This document shows positions 1 to 5,414 of a DNA stretch of 5,414 bases, piece by piece (position 1 is the stretch's first letter; the number at the start of each line of letters is the position of its first letter). The notes under the pieces are model-generated. The model ran no database searches and was not told the DNA's origin. It saw nothing but the letters and a program-made list of their open reading frames with translations. Both the position numbers and the translations under genes were made by a program. Source of the DNA: Acidobacterium sp. (GTDB lineage: Bacteria; Acidobacteriota; Terriglobia; Terriglobales; Acidobacteriaceae); NCBI GenBank assembly GCA_003152595.1, contig PMAM01000291.1, positions 18,621 through 24,034 on the forward strand. The letters are read 5' to 3'.

Positions 1-381
1 TACAACTTCGAGGCAGCGGATGTGGGTAAGCTGTGGGAGCATCTGCGGCTGTACGAGGCGGAATGCCAGGCGCTGCTGGACGCGTTTCATCAGCAGTTCA
101 AGGTGGAGAAGGTTGCTGAGCGGAAAGAGAAGATCCACGACCGTCTGGTGCACGATGGGGCGTCTCCTTCGGATGAGGATGTGCGGGTGGCGCTGCGGCG
201 GTTTCCGGTGTTGGGCGCCTATGAGCTGTGCCTGAAGTGCTCGCACCTGTTCAATTTGCTGGATGCGCGGGGCGCGATTTCGGTGACGGAACGGGTGGCG
301 GTGATGGCGCGGATACGCAATATGGTGGTGGGCGTGGCGAAAGCGTACGCGATGCAGCGACAGAGAGCGGGGGCGCGATAG
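1..381 (+). CDS. glyQ: Glycyl-tRNA synthetase alpha subunit, C-terminal part (5' end outside window)
   Basis: This is the catalytic subunit of the cytoplasmic alpha2beta2 glycyl-tRNA synthetase, which activates glycine with ATP and, with GlyS, charges tRNA-Gly. The frame is open from base 1 and gives 126 residues. It opens with YNFEAADVGKLWEHL, matching the E. coli YNFEYADV region, and carries the family signature FNLLDARGAISVTER at visible residues 84-98, then a basic C-terminus ending RQRAGAR. Roughly 200 N-terminal residues, including the class II active-site motifs, lie upstream. The in-frame GTG at 22 is internal, not the start. Between YEAEC (18-22) and the conserved stretch from about residue 68 there is a charged linker of nearly 40 residues (KVEKVAERKEK, DGASPSDEDVR), where E. 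coli GlyQ, as I recall it, has about five. The stop TAG (379-381) directly abuts the glyS ATG, so the two are almost certainly cotranscribed and translationally coupled. Confidence 0.95.
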   Translation, partial: YNFEAADVGKLWEHLRLYEAECQALLDAFHQQFKVEKVAERKEKIHDRLVHDGASPSDEDVRVALRRFPVLGAYELCLKCSHLFNLLDARGAISVTERVAVMARIRNMVVGVAKAYAMQRQRAGAR

Positions 382-2607
382 ATGCCGGATCTTTTGTTCG
401 AAGCAGGGATGGAGGAGATTCCGGCGCGGATGATTGCGGCCGCGGAAGCGGAGCTGACCGAGCGCGTCGAGGAATTGTTGCGGCGGGAGCGCTTGCTGGA
501 GGACGATCACGAGACCCACAGCTACTCGACGCCGAGGCGGCTGGCGGTGCAGGTGAACGGGGTGCGGGCCCGGCAGCAGGATGCCACGCGCGAGCTGACC
601 GGACCGTCATGGGCGGTGGCGTTTAAGAATGGCGAGCCGACAGCGGCAGCACTGGCTTTTGCGCGCAAGGCGGGGATGAGCGAGGAGCAGCTGCGCAAGA
701 CGACATTTGAAGAGGAACACCTGAGGGGAACAGATTTGAATTCCGAGCTGCTGCACCGGGCCGAGATGCAGGGGAAGCTCGAAGATCAGAACAACAGTGA
801 CACGCGACTCTTCAAGGTGACCAGCGCGAAGGGCGAATATCTGGCGGCGATGGTGAAGGACAAGGGCCGGCTGGCGAGCGAGGTGCTGCCCGATCTGCTG
901 GCCGGGGAACTGGCGGCGGTGTACTGGCCGAAGAATATGTACTGGCGGCCGCTGAAGGTGGAGACGTTTGTGCGTCCGGTGCGGTGGCTGGTGGCACTGC
1001 TGGATCACGCGATCCTGCCGGTGGAGTTTGCCGGCGTGCATGCTGCGAACCTAACGTGGGGTCATCGCATCCTGCACGGCGATGCGCCGGTGGCGATCGA
1101 TCACCCGGACGATTATGTGGGGGTGCTGGAGGCGGCGAACGTGACCGCGGATGTGAAGCTGCGGCAGCATCGGATTCGCAAGGCACTGGATCTGGAGGCG
1201 CGTGCGGTGCCGAGTGCGCGCTGGCGCGAGGACGCGCCGCTGCTGGAGACGGTGACGCACCTGACGGAATGGCCATCGGTGGTGCTGGGGAACTTCGACC
1301 GCGAGTATCTGCAGCTGCCGGAAGAAGTGCTGGTGACGGTGATGCGGGATCACCAGAAGTACTTCGCAGTAGAGAGCGCGGAAGGGAGGCTGCTGCCATA
1401 TTTTCTTGCGGTGCTGAATACGCATCCGGAAGAAAACGGTATTGAGACGATCCGGCACGGGCACGAACGTGTGCTGCGGGCGCGCTTCAAGGATGCGCAG
1501 TTCTTCTGGACGATGGATCAGAAGAGGCCGCTTGAGGATCGCGTCGAGATGCTGAAGTCGGTGACGTTCCACAAGGAGCTAGGCAGCTATTGGGACAAGA
1601 CGCAGGCGAATCTGCGCCTTGCGAAGAACCTGGCGGGCCTGCTGCGCGAACGCGGAGTCGGGATCGATGAAAGCGCGCTGCTGAAAGCGGTGGAATTGGC
1701 GAAGACCGATCTGACGACAGAGCTGGTGAAGGAGTTCACGGAGCTGCAGGGCATCGTGGGCGGGCTTTACGCGCGCGCGCAGGGTCTGGGCGAGACGGTG
1801 GCGCAGGCCATCTACTGGCAGTATTCGCCGGCGGCGGTGGAGGATCCGATTCCGCCCACGGTGGAGGGACAGGTACTGGGCATTGCGGATCGAGTGCAGA
1901 CGATTGTGGCGATGTTTTCGATCGGCCTCGAGCCGACGGGCTCCAAGGATCCGTATGCACTGCGGCGCGCAGCCAATGCCGTCGTGAAGATTCTGGCTGA
2001 GACAGGATTGCCGCTGGTGCGTACGGATCTATTCCGCGCCGTGCCGGCGGAGGTGAGCGAGGAGACGCAGAAAAAGCTGGTTGGATTCTTTGAGGAGCGG
2101 TTTGTCTTCTGGCTGCGCGAGATGCGAGGCTTTGCGTACGATGTGGTGAATGCGGTAGTCGCGGTGCGTTCGGACAATATGCGGGATGCGATCGCGCGCG
2201 CCGAGGCGCTGACGGCGGTACGTGGGTCGGAAGATCTGGCGGCGATAGCGGCGGCGTTCAAGCGGATCAAGAACATTTTGCGGCAGGCAGAGGAGAAGGG
2301 CATTCTGCGGGCTGGCCAGGGAACCGGCGCAGTGAAGGATGAGTTGCTGACGGACCCTGCGGAGCGGGCGCTGCGCAAAGAGGCGGCACAGCTGGCGCCC
2401 GTGGTCGAGGAACTGAGCAGGCGCGGGGAATACCGAGAGGCGATGGAGAAGATTGCGACGCTGCGGCCGCATGTCGATTTGTTTTTCGACAAGGTGATGG
2501 TGATGGCAGAGGATACCGCGGTGCGCAGCAATCGGCTGGCGCTGATCGGCGAAGTGCTGCAGGCGTTTTCGCGGATCGCGGACTTCTCGGAGCTGGTGGC
2601 ATCTTAG
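382..2607 (+). CDS. glyS: Glycyl-tRNA synthetase beta subunit
   Basis: The beta subunit binds tRNA-Gly and is needed, with GlyQ, for glycylation of tRNA in the cytoplasm. The 741-residue product follows the E. coli GlyS pattern along its length: the N-terminal EAGMEEIP block (7-14), TPRRLA, FVRPVRWLVALL, the GHRI region, LTEWPSVVLGNF, VTVMRDHQKYF, the HD-like helical region with KTDLTTELVKEFTELQG (from about 440), SKDPYALRRA (521-530), and the C-terminal DALR/anticodon-binding-like domain with FFDKVMVMAED (701-711). The ATG at 382 follows the glyQ stop with no gap; a G-rich stretch at 369-373 is a plausible ribosome binding site. At 741 residues it is longer than E. coli GlyS (about 689). Much of the excess is a hydrophilic insert at about residues 109-142 (bases 706-807), between the KTT and LFKVTSAKGEYL blocks. 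No frameshift or internal stop is seen. The gene is complete and likely essential. Confidence 0.97.
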   Translation: MPDLLFEAGMEEIPARMIAAAEAELTERVEELLRRERLLEDDHETHSYSTPRRLAVQVNGVRARQQDATRELTGPSWAVAFKNGEPTAAALAFARKAGMSEEQLRKTTFEEEHLRGTDLNSELLHRAEMQGKLEDQNNSDTRLFKVTSAKGEYLAAMVKDKGRLASEVLPDLLAGELAAVYWPKNMYWRPLKVETFVRPVRWLVALLDHAILPVEFAGVHAANLTWGHRILHGDAPVAIDHPDDYVGVLEAANVTADVKLRQHRIRKALDLEARAVPSARWREDAPLLETVTHLTEWPSVVLGNFDREYLQLPEEVLVTVMRDHQKYFAVESAEGRLLPYFLAVLNTHPEENGIETIRHGHERVLRARFKDAQFFWTMDQKRPLEDRVEMLKSVTFHKELGSYWDKTQANLRLAKNLAGLLRERGVGIDESALLKAVELAKTDLTTELVKEFTELQGIVGGLYARAQGLGETVAQAIYWQYSPAAVEDPIPPTVEGQVLGIADRVQTIVAMFSIGLEPTGSKDPYALRRAANAVVKILAETGLPLVRTDLFRAVPAEVSEETQKKLVGFFEERFVFWLREMRGFAYDVVNAVVAVRSDNMRDAIARAEALTAVRGSEDLAAIAAAFKRIKNILRQAEEKGILRAGQGTGAVKDELLTDPAERALRKEAAQLAPVVEELSRRGEYREAMEKIATLRPHVDLFFDKVMVMAEDTAVRSNRLALIGEVLQAFSRIADFSELVAS

Positions 2608-2625
2608 CGAGACGAGCGGATTGAA

Positions 2626-3321
2626 TTGAAGTACGCCGGAAACACAAAACGAAAACCTGAAGAGACGTGGGTCGCGGTCGAGAGCTATCTGGACGGACTG
2701 TTGATCCCGGCCGATGCAGCGCTGAATGCTGCTTTGGCAGACAGCGCGAAGGCGGGGCTGCCGGAGATTGCGGTGTCGGCGAGCCAGGGAAAGCTGCTGC
2801 ATCTGCTGGCGAAGATGCAGGGGGCGCGGAAGATCCTGGAGATTGGAACGCTGGGCGGATACAGCACGATCTGGCTGGGGCGCGCATTGCCGGCGCGCGG
2901 GCGGGTGGTAACGCTTGAGGCGGAGAAGAAGCACGCGGAAGTTGCGCGCAGGAACATTGCTCGCGCTGGGCTCAGCGGCAAAGTTGAGGTGCGGCTGGGG
3001 CCGGCGTTGACGACGCTGTCGCAGATGGCAGGAGAGCGAAGGGCGGCGTTCGATTTTGTTTTTATCGACGCCGACAAGGAGAACACCACCGAGTATTTCG
3101 AGTGGGCTCTGCGGCTGTCGCGGTCGGGATCGGTAATTGTGGTGGACAACGTGATTCGCGATGGCGAGGTGGCGGATGCTGCGTCCAGCGATCCTCGCGT
3201 GCAGGGGATCCGGCGGTTCAACGAAGCCCTGGCGCGGGAGAAGCGAGTGAGCGCGACGACGATCCAGACCGTGGGCAGCAAGGGCTACGACGGATTCACC
3301 CTTGCGGTTGTTCTTCGCTAA
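2626..3321 (+). CDS. Class I SAM-dependent O-methyltransferase (Methyltransf_3 / COMT-like family)
   Basis: Predicted soluble enzyme of 231 residues that moves a methyl group from S-adenosylmethionine to a hydroxyl, probably with a divalent metal. SAM motif I is LEIGTLGGYST (71-81); E98 in VTLEAE is the expected ribose-binding acid; FIDADK (146-151) and VVDNVIRDG (172-180) supply the metal triad D148, D174, N175 known from catechol and caffeoyl-CoA O-methyltransferases. The end, TVGSKGYDGFTLAVV, is typical of the family, and length is normal. Start choice: glyS stops at 2605-2607 in the same frame, and TTG 2626 is the first usable start; no ATG or GTG lies before the conserved WVAVESYLDGLL block (about 15-26), and no clear Shine-Dalgarno is seen. 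It lies 18 bases after glyS, so it is probably in the glyQS operon. The substrate cannot be told. Small phenolics are the common family guess; a tRNA-directed role like that of TrmR (YrrM), another family member, is only a speculation from its neighbours. Confidence 0.9.
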   Translation: MKYAGNTKRKPEETWVAVESYLDGLLIPADAALNAALADSAKAGLPEIAVSASQGKLLHLLAKMQGARKILEIGTLGGYSTIWLGRALPARGRVVTLEAEKKHAEVARRNIARAGLSGKVEVRLGPALTTLSQMAGERRAAFDFVFIDADKENTTEYFEWALRLSRSGSVIVVDNVIRDGEVADAASSDPRVQGIRRFNEALAREKRVSATTIQTVGSKGYDGFTLAVVLR

Positions 3322-4358
3322 GGAAGGACCACAGCGGCGCCGTCGATGGCATCGTTGGCGACGGCGGCCAGCGCGTCGTTGACCTGATCGAGATGAAAGA
3401 TGGTTGTGCGCGGGCGGATGCCGATCCTGGCGGCGAGAGCGACGAAGTCGCGGGCGTCCTGACGGGTCATGTTGGCGACGCTGCGCATTTGCCGCTCGCC
3501 CCACAGCAAAGAGTCGTAATCGAATTGCGGAATGCGGTCGAGGTGGATGGCATTGATAGCGACGATGCCGCCTTTGCGCAATGAGGCGAGCGCTGCGAGG
3601 ACGACATCCCCGCTGGGCGCGAAGGTGACGGCGGAGTCGAGCGGGACGGGCGGGAGCTCCGTGGCGTCGCCGACCCAGGTGGCGCCTAATTCGCGAGCCA
3701 GCTTCTGGTGCGAGGCGCCGCGCGTGGAGACGTAGACTTCGCAGTTCCAGGACTTGAGGACGTCGATGGCGAGATGCGCGGAGGCGCCGAAGCCGAAGAG
3801 GCCGACGCGATCGCCAGGAGCGACTTCGGCCACGCGCAGGCTGCGGAAGCCGATGATGCCGGCGCAGAGCAGCGGAGCGAGGTCGGTGGCGGGTTTGTCT
3901 TCAGGGAGCGGGATGAGGAAGTCAGCGCGGGCCACGGCGTATTCGGCATAGCCACCGTTGACGGAGTAGCCGGTGTAAGTGGGGTGGTCGCACAGATTCT
4001 CGCGATTCTTGCGGCAGAGCAGACAGGTGCCGTCGACTCCACCGAGCCAGGAGACTCCGGCCCTCGCCCCAACGCGCAACGGCGGCGCGTTGGGGGCCCC
4101 GGCGCGATCGCCGATGTGAATCGAGTCGACGCCGGGGCCGAGCTTTTCGACGCGCCCGACAATCTGGTGGCCGGGTGTGATCGCATCGTGCAGGGGCTTG
4201 AGTTCGCCCGCGGTGATGTGGAGATCGGTGCGGCAGACGCCGCAGGCTTCGACTTTGAGCAGCACCTGGCCGGGGCCGGGTTCTGGGATGGGCAGGTCTT
4301 CGAGGACCAGCGGGCGCGAAGCAATGGGAGCGGCATGGTGCAGAACGGCGGCGCGCAT
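3318..4358 (-). CDS. Zinc-dependent medium-chain alcohol dehydrogenase (AdhA/CAD2 type) with a palindromic in-frame insert
   Basis: Predicted cytoplasmic NAD(P)-dependent alcohol/aldehyde oxidoreductase, 346 residues. The N-terminal GroES-like domain has EACGVCRTDLH, giving catalytic zinc ligands C42 and H64 (in PGHQIVG), with the third at C165 in PLLCAGIIG. The Rossmann domain starts near 181 with GLFGFGASAH (186-195), and SVANMTRQDA (293-302) is a hallmark of the AdhA/CAD2 group. Two oddities are visible. Between GDR (83-85) and WLGG (104-107) there is an extra stretch of about 14 residues, encoded by a palindrome-bearing segment. The structural zinc lobe reads D109, C112, C115, C123, with Asp where relatives have the first Cys. 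The residue after H64 is Gln rather than the Glu usual in the wider superfamily; I believe GHQ also occurs in this subgroup. The ATG at 4358 fits the usual MRAAVL start but lacks a good Shine-Dalgarno. It lies 35 bases downstream of dlgD, probably in the same operon. The substrate is not predictable. Confidence 0.92.
   Translation of the reverse strand: MRAAVLHHAAPIASRPLVLEDLPIPEPGPGQVLLKVEACGVCRTDLHITAGELKPLHDAITPGHQIVGRVEKLGPGVDSIHIGDRAGAPNAPPLRVGARAGVSWLGGVDGTCLLCRKNRENLCDHPTYTGYSVNGGYAEYAVARADFLIPLPEDKPATDLAPLLCAGIIGFRSLRVAEVAPGDRVGLFGFGASAHLAIDVLKSWNCEVYVSTRGASHQKLARELGATWVGDATELPPVPLDSAVTFAPSGDVVLAALASLRKGGIVAINAIHLDRIPQFDYDSLLWGERQMRSVANMTRQDARDFVALAARIGIRPRTTIFHLDQVNDALAAVANDAIDGAAVVLP
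4057..4103. repeat. Candidate inserted segment flanked by 5-bp direct repeats
   Basis: CCGGC occurs at 4057-4061 and again at 4099-4103, exactly 42 bases (14 codons) apart. Between the copies lies an 11-bp inverted repeat. On the coding (minus) strand the interval encodes about APNAPPLRVGARAG, residues 88-101 of the alcohol dehydrogenase, at a point where AdhA/CAD2 relatives as I remember them pass from GDRVG straight into a short xxWL block. The direct repeats look like a target-site duplication, but five GC-only bases in a GC-rich gene could recur by chance. I see no second copy in the window. Confidence 0.45.
4067..4095. repeat. Perfect 11-bp inverted repeat with 7-base loop inside the alcohol dehydrogenase gene
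   Basis: The left arm CCCCAACGCGC (4067-4077) and right arm GCGCGTTGGGG (4085-4095) are exact reverse complements separated by AACGGCG (4078-4084). The flanks are also partly complementary, so a longer imperfect hairpin is possible. It lies wholly within coding sequence, has no following T-run on either strand, and so is not a standard intrinsic terminator. It forms the core of the extra segment in the enzyme. Confidence 0.85.
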
Positions 4359-4393
4359 CTTTATCTAGATTAGCGCCGGGGGGGCTTCGCGAT
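4359..4393. other. Short spacer between dlgD and the alcohol dehydrogenase gene
   Basis: This 35-base gap holds an 8-bp perfect palindrome ATCTAGAT (4363-4370) and a run of seven G (4378-4384). Read on the minus strand, the palindrome sits where a Shine-Dalgarno for the downstream gene would be expected, and only a weak AAAG directly precedes the ATG. No convincing promoter or terminator is seen, which favours cotranscription of the two genes. Confidence 0.4.
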
Positions 4394-5389
4394 TCAGAGT
4401 GCGCGGAGTTCAGCCCAGAGTTCTTCGCGAACCGGCAGGCCGAGGGCGAGATTCTCGGCGCGGGTGACGAGGATCTGCTCGCCCGGATAGCGCACGGCTC
4501 CCGGGTTGCTGGCGAGCACGGACTCGACGATGGCGTTGGCGGTGCGGGCGGAGTCTTCGGCGGATTGGAGACGCACGAGATTGAGAGCAAGGAAGACCTG
4601 GGAGAGGCCGGATTCGCGCAAAGGGTCGGTGGGAATCTGATGCGTTGCGAGGCCGCCGGAGAGGAGTGCCGCGATCATGTCGAGCATCATGGCGAGGCCG
4701 GAGCCTTTCCAGTAGCCGATGGGGAGCGGGCGCTGCGAGGCCTCGATGGCGGCGGGATCGCGGGTGAGGTTGCCGCTGAGATCGAAGCCGCCGTCGACGG
4801 GGAGCAGTTGGCCCTTCTGCTGATAGCTGGTGAGCGCGCCGTAGGAGAACTGCGACATGGCCATATCGAGGATGACATGGCCGGCGGGGCGGGGGACGGC
4901 GATGATGAGAGGATTGTTGCCGACGGCGGGAAGGGAGGCGCCCCACGGCGGAAGGTTGGCGAGGGTGTTGGTCCAGCAAATGCCGATGACACCGGCATCG
5001 GCGGCCTGCCATCCGTAGGTGCCACCGCGCATCCAGTGGTTGGTGTTGGCGAGCGCGACGCAGCCGATGCCGTGCTGGTTGGAGAGTTCGATCGCGCGGG
5101 CCATGGATGCCCATGCATTGAGGTTGCCGGGTCCGCGGCGGCCGTCCCAGCGTTCGATGGCGCCGAACTGGTGCAGGCGTTGCGGGGTGGCCTGCACATC
5201 GACGGAGCCGTTGCGGATCATCGCGAGCAGGCGGGGGAAGCGCTCCAGACCGTGCGAGTAGACGCCGTCGCGTGTGGTCTCGGCAAAGAGACGGGCGCAG
5301 AGATCGGCGCGATGGGGCTCAAAGCCGGTGCGGACGAGAACGGCGGCGAGGGTGGATGCGACTTCGTCGAGGGGAACGCGGAGCATCAT
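4394..5389 (-). CDS. dlgD: 2,3-diketo-L-gulonate reductase (3-dehydro-L-gulonate 2-dehydrogenase), Ldh_2 family
   Basis: Predicted cytoplasmic NAD(P)H-dependent oxidoreductase of the malate/L-lactate dehydrogenase type 2 family. E. coli YiaK/DlgD interconverts 2,3-diketo-L-gulonate and 3-keto-L-gulonate (EC 1.1.1.130). The 331 residues match the E. coli protein (about 332) block by block as I recall it: TTRDGVYSHGLERFPR (38-53) with the catalytic His at H46, GNLNA, NTNHWMRGGTYGWQAA (115-130), GICWTNTLANLPPWGA (136-151), NNPLIIAVP, MSQFSYG (178-184), LPVDGGFD (196-203), GNLTRDP, PIGYWKGSG (223-231) and LDMIAALLSGG. The C-terminal ALGLPV...LWAEL also fits. The start is either of two tandem ATGs, 5389 or 5386; the second aligns better with the E. 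coli N-terminus, and neither has a clear Shine-Dalgarno. It precedes the alcohol dehydrogenase by 35 bases and may be coupled to an upstream gene through an ATGA overlap. This suggests sugar-acid catabolism; other 2-oxo-acid substrates used by Ldh_2 enzymes are not excluded. Confidence 0.9.
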   Translation of the reverse strand: MMLRVPLDEVASTLAAVLVRTGFEPHRADLCARLFAETTRDGVYSHGLERFPRLLAMIRNGSVDVQATPQRLHQFGAIERWDGRRGPGNLNAWASMARAIELSNQHGIGCVALANTNHWMRGGTYGWQAADAGVIGICWTNTLANLPPWGASLPAVGNNPLIIAVPRPAGHVILDMAMSQFSYGALTSYQQKGQLLPVDGGFDLSGNLTRDPAAIEASQRPLPIGYWKGSGLAMMLDMIAALLSGGLATHQIPTDPLRESGLSQVFLALNLVRLQSAEDSARTANAIVESVLASNPGAVRYPGEQILVTRAENLALGLPVREELWAELRAL

Positions 5390-5414
5390 TGGAGAGGTTT
5401 CAGGTCTTCGAGCG
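5386..5414 (-). CDS. Possible 3' end of an upstream gene overlapping dlgD by ATGA
   Basis: On the minus strand the last bases read in one frame as LEDLKPLQ followed by TGA at 5388-5386, which overlaps the first dlgD ATG (5389-5387). An ATGA overlap is a common sign of translational coupling inside an operon, and would explain the missing Shine-Dalgarno of dlgD. Only eight codons are visible, so the product cannot be named and the frame may be chance. Confidence 0.3.

Noticed and set aside
984..1445. Gly/Ala-rich plus-strand frame within glyS
   Set aside because: Low-complexity shadow frame of a conserved gene, with no family match.
1766..1780. Alternating CG tract in glyS, considered as Z-DNA-prone or a simple repeat
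   Set aside because: It is short and encodes the conserved LYARAQG stretch; codon use explains it.
3322..3360. Possible intrinsic terminator at the convergent junction
   Set aside because: The GGCGCC palindrome nearby has a very short stem and no T-run on either strand.
2029..3504. Long open frame of 491 codons on the minus strand across glyS, the methyltransferase and the alcohol dehydrogenase end
   Set aside because: Its product is Arg/Pro/His-rich low-complexity sequence with no recognisable family, and it lies opposite well-supported genes. In GC-rich DNA such antisense frames stay open by codon bias.
4378..4384. Run of seven G between dlgD and the alcohol dehydrogenase gene, considered as a phase-variable tract
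   Set aside because: It is short, outside both reading frames, and not placed as a -10/-35 spacer that I can recognise.
4982..5002. Inverted repeat GCCGATG / CATCGGC inside dlgD
   Set aside because: Only 7 bp, in conserved coding sequence (the DAGVIGI region); arms of this size are expected by chance in GC-rich genes.
4410..5114. Open frame of 234 codons on the minus strand overlapping dlgD in another frame
   Set aside because: The translation is Arg/His/Pro-rich and resembles no protein; dlgD in the other frame is unmistakable.

Overview
The window is a GC-rich (low to mid 60s percent by eye), densely coding stretch of bacterial chromosome with five recognisable genes and almost no intergenic DNA. 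A two-subunit (alpha/beta) glycyl-tRNA synthetase rules out archaea, eukaryotes and the many bacteria with the single-chain enzyme. High GC, the style of the glyS start and the mix of sugar-acid enzymes would fit a soil bacterium such as an acidobacterium. That placement is an impression from the protein sequences, not something shown here.

Left half, plus strand (1-3321): the 3' part of glyQ, then glyS starting on the very next base after the glyQ stop (TAGATG), then 18 bases later a class I SAM-dependent O-methyltransferase with a probable TTG start. The spacing suggests one transcript. GlyQ and GlyS together make the alpha2beta2 enzyme that charges tRNA-Gly. The methyltransferase has an intact SAM site and metal triad, but its substrate is unknown. 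Both synthetase subunits carry extra segments of about 35 residues compared with the E. coli proteins as I remember them.

Right half, minus strand (3318-5414): a Ldh_2-family dehydrogenase very similar to E. coli YiaK/DlgD (2,3-diketo-L-gulonate reductase), followed 35 bases downstream by a zinc-dependent medium-chain alcohol dehydrogenase of the AdhA/CAD2 type. A possible upstream reading frame ends in an ATGA overlap with dlgD. These look like a small redox operon for sugar-acid or carbonyl metabolism. The two operons converge and their stop codons share the bases CTAA (3318-3321), leaving no spacer for a conventional terminator.

The most unusual signal is inside the alcohol dehydrogenase. 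An in-frame segment of 42 bases, absent from relatives as I recall them, is centred on a perfect 11-bp inverted repeat (4067-4077 / 4085-4095) and flanked by a 5-bp direct repeat exactly 42 bases apart. This is what a small palindromic element inserted into a coding gene would look like. Just downstream in the protein, the first structural-zinc cysteine is replaced by Asp. I see no tRNA or rRNA gene, CRISPR array, transposase, phage gene or defence system.
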